A DNA stretch of 64,000 bases from Mesoterricola silvestris (GCF_030295405.1 NZ_AP027080.1:496001-560000); one strand, 5' to 3'; shown: positions 33,493 through 42,086, counted from the stretch's first letter. Translations and numbers: made by a program. The notes: a model not told the origin generated them from the letters alone.

Positions 33493-34223
33493 AGGACCCC
33501 CTCCCCGGTCCTGCCGGGCAACTGGATGAATTCCAGGGGATGGAGATCGGTGCGCAGGGTGAAGCTCACGGCGTAGTACACCTCCCGCTTCAGCACCAGG
33601 GCCCGCTCCACCCGGATGGCCTGGCGGCTGCCCAGGGCCCGGGCCGCCTCTCGCTCTTCCTTGATGCGGAAATCCAGGGCGTGGAAGCGGTTGCGCACCC
33701 GGTCCGGGGCCAGGCCGTAGCGCCCGTTCATGAGGGCGTGGAGGGAGCCGGTGAGGTCCTCCGCGTCGATGCCCGGGAAGTCCGCCTCGCGGAAGTACGA
33801 GGTCTCCACCGCCAGCACCTCGCTCCTCACCAGGCGCAGGCGCCTGGCCTGGTAGACCCGGGGGGCCCCCTCGAAGAAGCCCCGGAGGAAGGTCGAGGAG
33901 ATGCGCTCCGGGGCGATCCAGCCGGCTTCCAGGACCGTGTTGCGCACCGGGTGCCGGTTGCGGGCCAGTTCCTCGGTGATGGAGAGGGTCCCCGAAAGCG
34001 GATTGAAGCTCATGGGCGCCTCCACGAAGGTGCCCTTGCCGTGCATGCGGTAGATGAGGCCCTCGGCCTCCAGCATCCCCAGGGCCTTGCGCACCGTCTC
34101 GCGGCTGGCCTCGAAGCGCCGGACCAGTTCGGGTTCGGAGGGCAGGCGGTCCTCCCAGGCGCCTTCGGCGATCCGGGCCCGCAGATCGTCCCGGATGCTG
34201 GCGGCGAGGGTCTTCCTGATCAT
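33489..34223 (-). CDS. GntR-family (HutC/UbiC-like) transcriptional repressor
   Basis: A 244-residue regulator. The winged helix-turn-helix (about 5-72) has LPSEPELVRRFEASRETVRKALGMLEAEGLIYRMHGKGTFV, the HutC-type recognition region. The UTRA ligand domain (about 90-240) follows, with YQARRLRLVRSEVLAVETSYF. GGAGGAG eight bases upstream fixes the start at MIRKTL; a longer frame upstream exists but would run through the operators. It is the first gene of the operon with glpD, the kinase and the AGPS-like gene. Two TTGTnnnnACAA sites just upstream indicate autoregulation; the inducer is probably an operon metabolite. Confidence 0.9.
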   Translation of the reverse strand: MIRKTLAASIRDDLRARIAEGAWEDRLPSEPELVRRFEASRETVRKALGMLEAEGLIYRMHGKGTFVEAPMSFNPLSGTLSITEELARNRHPVRNTVLEAGWIAPERISSTFLRGFFEGAPRVYQARRLRLVRSEVLAVETSYFREADFPGIDAEDLTGSLHALMNGRYGLAPDRVRNRFHALDFRIKEEREAARALGSRQAIRVERALVLKREVYYAVSFTLRTDLHPLEFIQLPGRTGEGVL

Positions 34224-34241
34224 GGCGGGGGCTCCTCCAGG

Positions 34242-34268
34242 TTGTACGGACAAGTGTTGTATAGACAA
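34242..34268. promoter_or_regulatory. Tandem HutC-type operators
   Basis: Two 12-bp dyads, TTGTACGGACAA (34242-34253) and TTGTATAGACAA (34257-34268), 15 bases apart centre to centre. The TTGT-N4-ACAA half-site pattern fits HutC-subfamily GntR repressors, and the site lies between the repressor ATG and its promoter. Confidence 0.75.
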
Positions 34269-34294
34269 GTTAGTCCCTTCCCGGAAACCGTCAA
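34267..34294 (-). promoter_or_regulatory. Sigma-70-like promoter of the repressor-glpD operon
   Basis: On the minus strand TTGACG (34289-34294 complement), 16 bases, TAACTT (34267-34272 complement). The -10 overlaps the distal operator by two bases, and the expected start point falls inside it, which would explain repression by steric block. Confidence 0.6.
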
Positions 34295-34339
34295 TGGAAT
34301 TCACGGGCCGCGGCGTACACTGGGGGAAAAGGGTCCGCC

Positions 34340-35362
34340 ATGCACACGCTCATCGGGGAGAACGGGAAGGTCGGGTACGGCTGCCTGGACGGCCCGGTGC
34401 GGTTCAATCACGAGGCCTTCCCCCTGCGCACCTTCTTCGGGCGGAAGGCGGGGGCCCTGCGCCGGCGCATGGCCCTGGGGGCCTTCAGCTACCTGGGCAT
34501 CCTGGGCGACGGCTTCGTGGCGGGCCTGGCGGCGGTGCGCCTGGGCTACGTGGCCAACGTCTTCGGGTTCTTCTTCGATTCCGGCACGGGGGCCTACTGG
34601 GAGCGCTCCGTGAAGGACCGGCCTGGCCGCCTGGTCTTCCCCCTGGACCCCGACGCCTGCGCCATCCACTACGAAAGCCGCGGCTGCGGCCTGGATCTGG
34701 CCAAGTCCCACGACCGGGAGCGGCTGGAGGTGGAGGCCCGCTTCGGCGAGCGCCTGGTCGTCAAGGGCCTCTTCCCCTACGGCTTCAGGCACCACCCCCT
34801 GCGGGTGGTGAACCCCAGTTGCGGGGACCCCAACCGCTTCACCTTCACCGAGAAATGCGCCCCCCTCCTGCCGGAGGCCCTGTCCGTGACCTTCGACGGC
34901 GTCGAACGGGCCGGGGACCTGGGCCGGGTGGCCGCTGTCTACGATTGGTCCGCTGGCTTCTTCAACCGGAACAGCAATTGGCTCTGGTCGGCCCTGGCCG
35001 GCGTCCTACCGGACGGCACCCCCGTGGGCGCCAATTTCGCCGCCCTGGTCAACGAGTCCTTCTACCCCGAAAACGCCTTCTGGGTGGGCGGCAAGCGCAT
35101 CCGCCTGGCCCAGGTGGTCTTCGATTACGACCCGGAGGATCCCAGGCGGGAGGACTGGCGCATCTTCACCGAGGACGGACAAGTGGAACTGCGCTTCCGG
35201 CCCCTGGGGGAGCGGGGGGAGCGCACGCGGCTTCCCTTCCTGAAGGTGAATTTCCGCCAGTTCTTCGGGGAGTACACCGGCTGGCTGCGCGACCCGGGTG
35301 GCAGGTCGGTGCGCCTGGAACGGCTTATGGGGGTGGCGGAAATTCATCTATCTGTTTGGTAA
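34340..35362 (+). CDS. DUF2804 family protein
   Basis: A 340-residue protein without signal peptide or membrane helix, matching the DUF2804 family along its length: an N-terminal (MHTLIGENGKVGYGCLDGPVRFN), a central VKGLFPYGFRHHPLRVVNPSCGDPNRFTFTEKCAPL-like segment, DWSAGFFNRNSNWLWSAL, and a C-terminal LKVNFRQFFGEYTGWLRD. The fold is expected to be two lipocalin-like/AttH-like beta barrels; function unknown. It is divergent from the glycerol-type repressor operon and shares its regulatory region; TACACT (34316-34321) is a possible -10 without a good -35. Confidence 0.85.
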   Translation: MHTLIGENGKVGYGCLDGPVRFNHEAFPLRTFFGRKAGALRRRMALGAFSYLGILGDGFVAGLAAVRLGYVANVFGFFFDSGTGAYWERSVKDRPGRLVFPLDPDACAIHYESRGCGLDLAKSHDRERLEVEARFGERLVVKGLFPYGFRHHPLRVVNPSCGDPNRFTFTEKCAPLLPEALSVTFDGVERAGDLGRVAAVYDWSAGFFNRNSNWLWSALAGVLPDGTPVGANFAALVNESFYPENAFWVGGKRIRLAQVVFDYDPEDPRREDWRIFTEDGQVELRFRPLGERGERTRLPFLKVNFRQFFGEYTGWLRDPGGRSVRLERLMGVAEIHLSVW

Positions 35363-35396
35363 GGCCGGTATCTTTGGGCAGGTGGTGGCTAATGCC

Positions 35397-35519
35397 CGAT
35401 CGGTTCGGCGCATGGTGGGGCCAAGGAAGGGTCTTTGGCAATGCACGAACGCATGGCGCCACGAAAACCAGGCAGAAAAATCAAACGCTGGGGCGCAGAG
35501 GACTCGCTGGGGCGCTGGG
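35397..35519 (+). repeat. Dispersed intergenic repeat, copy B
   Basis: Same element as copy A: starts with CGATCGG, keeps the CAAGG, TCTTTGGCA and CACGAAC landmarks, and ends in the 37-base core (35483-35519) with the two GCTGGGGCGC boxes. Located downstream of the DUF2804 gene in a 388-base gap that holds no gene. Confidence 0.75.
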
Positions 35520-35623
35520 GGAACAGATTCCGGTGTGAACGACGCGACGGATCCGGCCATCCCGGTCGCGTGGACCCCATCGGAAGACCCCGCCGCCAGT
35601 CCCCCCCAGGTTCACCTTCTTTT

Positions 35624-35660
35624 CCCAGCGCCCCAGCGAGCCCTCTGCGCCCCAGCGTTT
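35624..35660 (-). repeat. Dispersed intergenic repeat, copy C (core only, inverted)
   Basis: Reverse complement of the 37-base core of copies A and B, identical apart from the one variable position. Together with copy B it forms an inverted pair with 36 of 37 matches around about 104 bases, so a long hairpin is possible between the converging DUF2804 and YtfJ-like genes. Confidence 0.75.
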
Positions 35661-35665
35661 AATCC

Positions 35666-35751
35666 TTTCCCTGGTCCCGCCGAATCGCCCCGTTCAGGCC
35701 GGTCACACCCTTCCCCAACCAGTCTTTTCCCTGGTCCAGCCGAATCGCCCC
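35666..35751. repeat. Pair of 26-bp direct repeats
   Basis: TTTCCCTGGTCC(C/A)GCCGAATCG followed by CCCC occurs at 35666-35691 and again at 35726-35751, one mismatch in 26, exactly 60 bases apart. The second copy runs into the stop codon of the YtfJ-like gene, so duplication probably started from that gene end. Confidence 0.7.
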
Positions 35752-36308
35752 TACCTGCCCAGGCGTTCCTGGATGATCCCCACCGCCATGCGGATTTCCT
35801 CCGGGGAAAGCCGGCCCTCCTTGAAGAAGAGCACGGTCCCGTCCCGGTCCAGGACGATGACCGCCGAGGTCCCCGGGGCCAGGCCCCAGGCGGCCCGGGC
35901 CGCGCCCTTCTCGTCGGCCACGAAGAGGGCGTAGGGGGTGTCCCGCTGATTCTTCTCCAGGCGGCTCACCCCGATCCCATGGGTGACCCAGTTGGCCTCG
36001 GAGAGGTTCAGGACGGTCACCGTCTTGTAGGGGCTGTCCGGGAGCCGCTCCGGGAGCTTGGCGGCGATGAGGGCGTCGATGTACGGCTTGTTGATGTCGT
36101 CGATGCCCATGCGCGCCGCGAGGTGGTAGATGGTGCGGACCCGGCCGTTGGTGGCGGAGGCCTTCCAGGGGTGGTACGTGACGGCCTTGCCGTCCAGGAC
36201 CAGGAGGCCCTTGTCGGCCACGTGGGCCTCGGGGAGCCGGGTCCCGACGGGGATCCCGGCGAGGATGGGACCCAGGGCGAGGAGGGCGAGGGCGGCGGCG
36301 CGGATCAT
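35751..36308 (-). CDS. YtfJ-like thioredoxin-fold periplasmic protein
   Basis: A 185-residue exported protein with signal peptide (MIRAAALALLALGPILAG). It shows the YtfJ family pattern: RTIYHLAARMGIDDINKPYIDALIAAKLP, KTVTVLNLSEANWVTHGIG, and DTPYALFVADEKGAARAAWGL followed by SAVIVLDRDGTVLFFKEGRLS. The fold is thioredoxin/peroxiredoxin-like, but no CxxC is present, so redox activity is doubtful. Its ATG overlaps the stop of the preceding hydrolase gene (ATGA), so the two are translationally coupled. Confidence 0.82.
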   Translation of the reverse strand: MIRAAALALLALGPILAGIPVGTRLPEAHVADKGLLVLDGKAVTYHPWKASATNGRVRTIYHLAARMGIDDINKPYIDALIAAKLPERLPDSPYKTVTVLNLSEANWVTHGIGVSRLEKNQRDTPYALFVADEKGAARAAWGLAPGTSAVIVLDRDGTVLFFKEGRLSPEEIRMAVGIIQERLGR

Positions 36309-37069
36309 GGGACCTCCCGGGCCAGGCGCGTGAAGAACGCGATGCACCGGTCGGCGATCAGCTCCTTGTCGTGGTCCATGGTGGCCACGTGGTAGGAGTG
36401 CTGGAGCCACACCAGCTCCTTGTCGGCGGAGCCGGCTTCCTGGAGCGTGAGGGGGGCGTTGCGGGCCGGGAGCACGTGGTCCTCCCTGGACTTGAAGATG
36501 AGCAGGGGCTGGCGCAGGGAGGGCAGGGCCGCCCTGGCCTCCCGGGCGAGGCGGTACACCTGCTCCACCCCCGCCGTGGGGGTGCGGTCGCAGGCGGGTT
36601 CACTGATGCCCGAATCCAGGATGTCGGAAGCGATGCCGGGGGTGGAGGGCACCAGGTGCTTGAGCAGGAAGGCCAAGGGAACCAGGGGATGGCCGAAGAC
36701 CAGCGCGTGGTTCACCAGGGCCACGCCTCGGATGGCCGGATCGGTCTCGGCCAGGCGCAGGGCCAGGGTGCCCCCCATGGACAGCCCCGCCACGAAGACG
36801 GGCCCGCCGCGGGCCTTGAGGCGCTCCAGGGCCGCGCGCAGATCCCGAAGCCAGTCCTCCCGCGTCGCCTTGGCCAGCTCGCGCCAGGCGGGGCCATGGC
36901 CCGTGAGCCGGGGGCACTCTACGTTGAAGCCCGCCTCGGCCAGGCGCCGGGCCAGGTGGATCACGCTGGCGGGCCCGCCGGTGAAGCCGTGGGAAACCAG
37001 GACCCCCGCGCCGGTTCCAGGGTAGGCGGAAAACGGTTGCCAGGCCGATTCGGGATCGCGCAGCGCCAT
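36305..37069 (-). CDS. Alpha/beta hydrolase, carboxylesterase/monoacylglycerol-lipase type
   Basis: A 254-residue cytoplasmic hydrolase. VLVSHGFTGGPASV forms the oxyanion region, GLSMGG carries the nucleophile Ser, SREDHVLP the Asp and LQHSYHVATMDHDKE the His, exactly the Est30/YvaK carboxylesterase layout. It probably hydrolyses medium-chain esters or monoacylglycerols. Coupled to the YtfJ-like gene by a four-base overlap. The start is the first Met compatible with the fold; the longer open frame upstream is not protein-like. Confidence 0.87.
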   Translation of the reverse strand: MALRDPESAWQPFSAYPGTGAGVLVSHGFTGGPASVIHLARRLAEAGFNVECPRLTGHGPAWRELAKATREDWLRDLRAALERLKARGGPVFVAGLSMGGTLALRLAETDPAIRGVALVNHALVFGHPLVPLAFLLKHLVPSTPGIASDILDSGISEPACDRTPTAGVEQVYRLAREARAALPSLRQPLLIFKSREDHVLPARNAPLTLQEAGSADKELVWLQHSYHVATMDHDKELIADRCIAFFTRLAREVP

Positions 37070-37157
37070 GGGGCCTCTCGGGCAGGGGGACTTCCCGGAT
37101 TCTGGGAGCTGCGGGCGGACGGCGTCAAGGGGAAAGCGCGCCCGGCCAAACAATGAT

Positions 37158-37186
37158 TTGACGGGCCGTGCGGGCAGGTCTAGCAT
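37158..37186 (+). promoter_or_regulatory. Sigma-70-type promoter of the FadL-like porin gene
   Basis: TTGACG, 17 bases, TAGCAT. Good match and ideal spacing, about 110 bases upstream of the ATG, in the divergent gap between the hydrolase and porin genes. Confidence 0.6.
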
Positions 37187-37298
37187 CCCCCCACAACCCC
37201 GTTTTCCCATGACCGTCCGAAGGCGGGCCTCCGTCTGCCCTCGAACCGGAATCCCGTCCCCACCCAGGTCCCAGGAACCCCCCACTGGAGGTACGTAA

Positions 37299-38750
37299 AT
37301 GAAGAGAGCCCTGCTCCATTCGTCCTTGATCCTGGCCCTGGCCCCCCCGGCCGCCGCGGGCGGCATCTTCTACAACAGCAACCAGAGTGCCGAATACATC
37401 CGCATGTTCGACCGGAACAGCGCCATCGACAACGCGGACATCGTGTACTACAACATGGCCGGCACCCCCCGGCTCCGGGACGGCTGGACCTTCAATTTCA
37501 GCGACCAGATGATCTTCCAGAAGGCCACGGTGCGCACCATCGGGAATCCGGCGGTGGGCGACCGCACCTACACCTCCGACAACCCGGTGCTCATCGTCCC
37601 CAATTTCTACCTGGCGTACAAGAAGGACACCTGGTCGGCGTTCCTGGGCGTGGAGACCCTGGGGGCCACGGCCATCCGGGAATGGAAGGGCGGGCTGCCC
37701 ACCCTCGATCTCATGGGCAAGCAGCTGGCGGGCTACGGCCAGACCGAGTACTCCCAGGTCATCGGCGCCGACGCCATCGCCGCGGCCCTGGCCGGGGGCG
37801 CCACCAGCGCCCAGGCCCAGGCCGCGGGCCTGGCGGCGGGGCTCGGCACCTCCTCCTTCCCCTCCAATTCGTACCTGAAGGGCTCATCCAGCTACATCGC
37901 CCTGCGCATCGGCGGGGCCGTGCAGGTCAATCCGGGCCTCTCCCTGGCCCTGGCGGGGCGCTTCGTCACGTCCCAGCAGGCCACGGTGGGGAGCGTGGAC
38001 GGCTATTGCACGTACAACCAGTTCAACCACGATCTCAGGACCCACAACCGGCTGGTCATCGACAAGGTGGACAGGGCCACGGGGTTCTCGGCGGAATTCG
38101 GCCTCAACTACTGCCCCAACGACAAGGCCGTGGTGAACCTCACGTACGAAATGGGCACGTCCCTGGATTTCAAGACCACCGTCCACGACGGCAAGGACGG
38201 CGGCGGCCTCTTCCGGGACGGCGCCAGGGCGCACCTGGACCTGCCCCAGGTGGTGCGCTTCGGCTTCGGCTACCAGCTGACCCCCGCCCTGCGGCTCTCC
38301 ATGGGGGCCAACGCCTACCTGGAGAAGAACGTGGACTTCGGCATGCTGGACAACGCCCAGTTCGGCGTCAAGGCCTCCCAGGCCTACCGCAACACCTACG
38401 AGGAATCCGCGGCCTTCGAGTACCAGATCAATCCCCGGTGGCTCTTCAGCTTCGGCATCAACCTGAACCAGATCGGGCAGCGCCAGGAATCCACCATGGA
38501 CATCAGCGTCCCGGGCGCCCATGCCAACTACATGTCCGAAGGCGTCGGCTTCCAGTTCGCGGCCACGCGGCGCATGAAGGTCAATGTGGGCCTCGCCCAC
38601 ACGGCCTTCCAGAACAAGTACAGGAACGCGGACGCCGGGGACCGGCAGCTGGCGGCTTCGTACGCCGCGCAGGGCGTCACCATCGCGCCCACCAAGGAAT
38701 ACAACAAGGAATACTACATCCTCGCCCTCGGCGTCGATTTCCATTTCTAA
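37299..38750 (+). CDS. OmpP1/FadL-family outer-membrane transporter
   Basis: A 483-residue beta-barrel protein with signal peptide (MKRALLHSSLILALAPPAAAG). The family's N-terminal hatch segment reads GIFYNSNQSAEYIRMFDRNSAIDNADIVYYNMAGTPRL. Many amphipathic strands follow and the last residues are ILALGVDFHF with terminal Phe. FadL-type proteins take up hydrophobic substrates such as long-chain fatty acids. GGAGG is near the ATG. The next gene, a 5'-nucleotidase-like lipoprotein, starts 16 bases after the stop. Confidence 0.87.
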   Translation: MKRALLHSSLILALAPPAAAGGIFYNSNQSAEYIRMFDRNSAIDNADIVYYNMAGTPRLRDGWTFNFSDQMIFQKATVRTIGNPAVGDRTYTSDNPVLIVPNFYLAYKKDTWSAFLGVETLGATAIREWKGGLPTLDLMGKQLAGYGQTEYSQVIGADAIAAALAGGATSAQAQAAGLAAGLGTSSFPSNSYLKGSSSYIALRIGGAVQVNPGLSLALAGRFVTSQQATVGSVDGYCTYNQFNHDLRTHNRLVIDKVDRATGFSAEFGLNYCPNDKAVVNLTYEMGTSLDFKTTVHDGKDGGGLFRDGARAHLDLPQVVRFGFGYQLTPALRLSMGANAYLEKNVDFGMLDNAQFGVKASQAYRNTYEESAAFEYQINPRWLFSFGINLNQIGQRQESTMDISVPGAHANYMSEGVGFQFAATRRMKVNVGLAHTAFQNKYRNADAGDRQLAASYAAQGVTIAPTKEYNKEYYILALGVDFHF

Positions 38751-38766
38751 CGGACAGGAGCCATCC

Positions 38767-41235
38767 ATGCCAAGGAATATCGCCACGCTGGCCGCCGGGA
38801 GCATCCTCACCGTACTGCTCGTAGGCTGCTCTCTTTCCTCCCCCGAGAAACTCGCCGGTCCCGCCCCCCTCGCCGGGGACGCCAAGGTGGTCATCCTCCA
38901 GACCACGGACGTCCATGACCACGCCAACGGCATCGGACCCATGTCGGCCACCAGCCCGGCCCCCCTGGGGTCCTACGCGCGGGTGGCGGCCTACGTGAAT
39001 TCCGTGCGGGCCGGCGCCGCCTCCGGCACCTCCGTGGTGCTGGTGGATTCCGGCGACTGGAGCATGGGCACGCTGTACGACCTGACGCTGGGGTCCCAGC
39101 CCCTGGCCACCTTCTTCATCGACACGCTGCGCTACGACTGCGTGACCCTGGGCAACCACGAATTCGACTACACGCCCCTGGGCCTCGCCACGGCGCTCTC
39201 CCTCTCCCAGTCCAAGTTCGGCTACCACACCCCCATCGTCGCCTCCAACACGGTGCTCAACGGGAACAAGGACCTGGCCCCCTTCATGGGCACGGCCATC
39301 ACCCCCACCTACACGAAGACCTACCCCTCGGGGCTCAAGGTCGGGTTCATCGGCCTCATGGGCACCGAGGCCGCCGCCGCCGCCCCGGCCTCGGCCCCGG
39401 TGACCTTCACCGACTACAGCCGGAACTACGCCCTGGTGCAGTCCCTGGTGGACACCCTGCGCAACACGGAGGGCTGCCACGTGGTCGTCGCCCTCTCCCA
39501 CGCGGGGACGGATTCCTCGGACATCACCGCCGTCAAGGGCGAGGACGTGAACCTGGCCAAGAACACCACCGGCATCGATGTCATCGCCTCCGGCCACACC
39601 CACAACGCCTTCCCGGATGCCCAGGCGAGCTTCGCCCAGAAGAGCGCCGTGGCCGGCAAGACCTGGACGACCCAGATCATCTGCGCCGGGGCCTACACCA
39701 CCAACGTGGCGCGCATCGACCTCACCTACAACGCCGCCTCGAAGACCACCACCCTGGTGTCGGCCTCCAACAAGGCCATGACCGACGCCAGCCTCGCGGC
39801 CCTGGGGGTGAACCCCGTGCGCGACCCCGCCCAGTCGGTCTTCGTGGCCCAGGCGGATTCCCAGCTCAACTACGGGCTGGGTTCCCTGTTCACCACCCTC
39901 TTCGGATCCCAGGCGGGCTACGTCTTCGATTCCACGGACCTGACCACGGGCGTCTACAAGGTGGTGGGCTCCACCCCCCAGGAGATGCGCTCCAACGACC
40001 AGAACCCCGTGCGCTGCCCCAACGGCATGGGCGACCTCGCCGCGGATGCCGTGCGGAACGTGCCCAACGGCATCATCTCCGCCGCCATCGCCCAGACCAT
40101 GAGGGCCAAGGGCCTGACCCAGGACCAGGCCGTGTTGGCCCTCGCGACCGCGGGCTTCAACCCCATGTTCTTCACGGCCGGAATCGTGCCCACCGGCGTC
40201 ATCCGCGACCACCTGGCCGCGGGCCCCATCTCCTTGGCCAACGCATACAACGTGCTTCCCCTGGGCATCTCCCCGGACACGACCCAGGCCATCCCGGTGG
40301 GCTACCCCCTCATGTCCATCTACCTCACCACCGAGGACCTGAAGAAGGTGTGCGCCCTGCAGCTCCTGAGCCAGTGCAACCTGACCCCCTCGGACTACTA
40401 CCTGAACATTTCAGGGCTGAGCTACGCGCTGGACGGGCCGGGATCCTACCTGTACTTCAAGTACGCCACCGCCGCCGCCGTGCTGTCGGTGGTGCAGTCC
40501 AAGGCCGCCACGGTCGCCGCCGCCGGCGCCGCCTACCAGGCCCTGGCCACCCTGGGCTCCACCGGCGATCCCGCGGCGCTCCTGGCCGCCATGGCGGGCG
40601 GCAATCCCTACGCCACCGCCATGGTCGCCCTGAACGATCCCCCCGCCACGCTGGACGCCACCCAGACCGGCACCAACCTGCAGGTCCTGGGGGACGTTGC
40701 CGCCAAGGGGGCCGCCGACGCCGCCACGGGCGGCATCACCCTCAACACCAAGATTTTCACCATGGCCATCGGCGCCATCGGCCAGATCTCGGCGTTCGAC
40801 GCGGCCGACGCCATGTGCACCGGCCCCACCACGCTGGACCTCGTTCCCGCCACCCGCTACCGCGTGGCCGGGGACCTCTACGCGGTGATGATGATGGGCG
40901 CGGCCAAGTCCAAATTCGGAGTGGACATCACCGCGTACGCCGGTAACACCCGAATGGACGCCACCACGGTTTCCGCCGCCGACCTGGCCGGGGCCATGAA
41001 GTACCGGATCAACGCCGCCGGCCCCGTACTCCCGGTGGTGGAGCTCAAGGAATGGATGGCCCTGGTGCAGTACATCGGCGCCCTGGGCGGCACCGTCCCG
41101 CCCCAGTACCTGTCCACCCCCGCCTTCACCGATTTCGCGGTGGGGGGGCGATGGGGAACGGCGGTCACGGTGCGGAACCAGACCTACCCCCTCGCGCCCA
41201 TCGGGGCGATGATGACGACGCTCGCGGGCCTGTAG
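38767..41235 (+). CDS. 5'-nucleotidase/UshA-like metallophosphoesterase lipoprotein
   Basis: An 822-residue exported lipoprotein, lipobox LLVGC (Cys21). The N-terminal calcineurin-like phosphoesterase (about 40-330) has TTDVHDH, DSGDW, LGNHEFDY, SHAGTDSS and GHTHNAF, i.e. all dimetal ligands. The C-terminal part (about 360-790) corresponds to the 5'-nucleotidase specificity domain, with insertions rich in Ala/Gly that make it longer than UshA (about 550). It probably releases phosphate from nucleotides or related esters outside the inner membrane. AGGAG upstream supports the start. Likely co-transcribed with the FadL-like gene. Confidence 0.88.
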   Translation: MPRNIATLAAGSILTVLLVGCSLSSPEKLAGPAPLAGDAKVVILQTTDVHDHANGIGPMSATSPAPLGSYARVAAYVNSVRAGAASGTSVVLVDSGDWSMGTLYDLTLGSQPLATFFIDTLRYDCVTLGNHEFDYTPLGLATALSLSQSKFGYHTPIVASNTVLNGNKDLAPFMGTAITPTYTKTYPSGLKVGFIGLMGTEAAAAAPASAPVTFTDYSRNYALVQSLVDTLRNTEGCHVVVALSHAGTDSSDITAVKGEDVNLAKNTTGIDVIASGHTHNAFPDAQASFAQKSAVAGKTWTTQIICAGAYTTNVARIDLTYNAASKTTTLVSASNKAMTDASLAALGVNPVRDPAQSVFVAQADSQLNYGLGSLFTTLFGSQAGYVFDSTDLTTGVYKVVGSTPQEMRSNDQNPVRCPNGMGDLAADAVRNVPNGIISAAIAQTMRAKGLTQDQAVLALATAGFNPMFFTAGIVPTGVIRDHLAAGPISLANAYNVLPLGISPDTTQAIPVGYPLMSIYLTTEDLKKVCALQLLSQCNLTPSDYYLNISGLSYALDGPGSYLYFKYATAAAVLSVVQSKAATVAAAGAAYQALATLGSTGDPAALLAAMAGGNPYATAMVALNDPPATLDATQTGTNLQVLGDVAAKGAADAATGGITLNTKIFTMAIGAIGQISAFDAADAMCTGPTTLDLVPATRYRVAGDLYAVMMMGAAKSKFGVDITAYAGNTRMDATTVSAADLAGAMKYRINAAGPVLPVVELKEWMALVQYIGALGGTVPPQYLSTPAFTDFAVGGRWGTAVTVRNQTYPLAPIGAMMTTLAGL

Positions 41236-41259
41236 GCGCCCCTTTTCCGTGGAGGATCC

Positions 41260-42057
41260 ATGACCCGCCTGCGCGGCTCCCACGTGCTCATCACCGGCGC
41301 CGCCAGCGGCATCGGGCGCCTCATGGCCCAGGAGGCCCGGGTGCGGGGGGCCCGGCTCACGCTCCTGGACCGGGACGAGGCGGGGCTGCGCTCCGTCCTG
41401 GCGGAGCTGGGGGGCGATACCGCCATATACACCGTGGACCTCTCGGACCGCGCCCGGATCCAGGCCACGGCCGCCCAGGTCCTCAAGGCCCGGGGGGCGG
41501 TGGACGTGCTCATCAACAACGCCGGCATCGTCACCGGCAAGCCCATCCTGGAATGCACGGACGAGGCCATCGAGCGCACCTTCCAGGTGAACACCCTGGC
41601 CCTGTTCTGGATGGCCCGGGCCTTCCTGCCGGCCATGATCGAGCAGGGCCGGGGGCACCTGGTCACCGTGGCCAGCGCCGCGGGCCTTTCGGGCACCTCC
41701 CGGCTCACCGACTACTGCGCCTCGAAATTCGCCGCCGTGGGCTTCGACGAATCCCTGCGCCTGGAGCTCCGGCGCCTGGGCCACCCCGTGCGCACCACCG
41801 TGGTGTGCCCCTACTACATCGACACCGGCATGTTCCGCGGCGTGAAGACCCGGTTCCCCTGGCTCCTGCCGATCCTGGACCCCGCCTACGTCACCTTCCG
41901 CATCCTGGACGCCATCGAGAAGGACCGGGCCCGGCTCATCCTGCCCCGGTTCGTGGTGGCCGTGCTCATGATCAAGTTCCTGCCGGCGGCCCTGTTCGAC
42001 GCGATCACGGGCTTTTTCGGGGTGAACCGGTCCATGGACGAATTCAAGGGCAGGTAG
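41260..42057 (+). CDS. Short-chain dehydrogenase/reductase (retinol-dehydrogenase-like)
   Basis: A 265-residue classical SDR. Cofactor motif TGAASGIG (12-19), Asp37 after beta-2 (LLDRDE, NAD preference), NNAG (86-89), and catalytic Ser139, Tyr152 and Lys156 (YCASK). The C-terminal region PRFVVAVLMIKFLPAALFDAITGFFGV is hydrophobic, as in membrane-associated SDR16C/RDH-like enzymes acting on lipid or retinoid-type alcohols; the substrate is unknown. It starts 24 bases after the nucleotidase stop with GGAGG at good distance. Confidence 0.9.
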   Translation: MTRLRGSHVLITGAASGIGRLMAQEARVRGARLTLLDRDEAGLRSVLAELGGDTAIYTVDLSDRARIQATAAQVLKARGAVDVLINNAGIVTGKPILECTDEAIERTFQVNTLALFWMARAFLPAMIEQGRGHLVTVASAAGLSGTSRLTDYCASKFAAVGFDESLRLELRRLGHPVRTTVVCPYYIDTGMFRGVKTRFPWLLPILDPAYVTFRILDAIEKDRARLILPRFVVAVLMIKFLPAALFDAITGFFGVNRSMDEFKGR

Positions 42058-42067
42058 GAGGATCGGC

Positions 42068-42086
42068 CGGGCATCCGTTTTTTTTG
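42068..42086 (+). terminator. Possible terminator downstream of the SDR gene
   Basis: A short G/C-rich partial dyad directly after the SDR stop is followed by eight T residues (about 42078-42085). The stem is weak (GGAT/ATCC outer pairs only), so the call is tentative. Confidence 0.3.
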
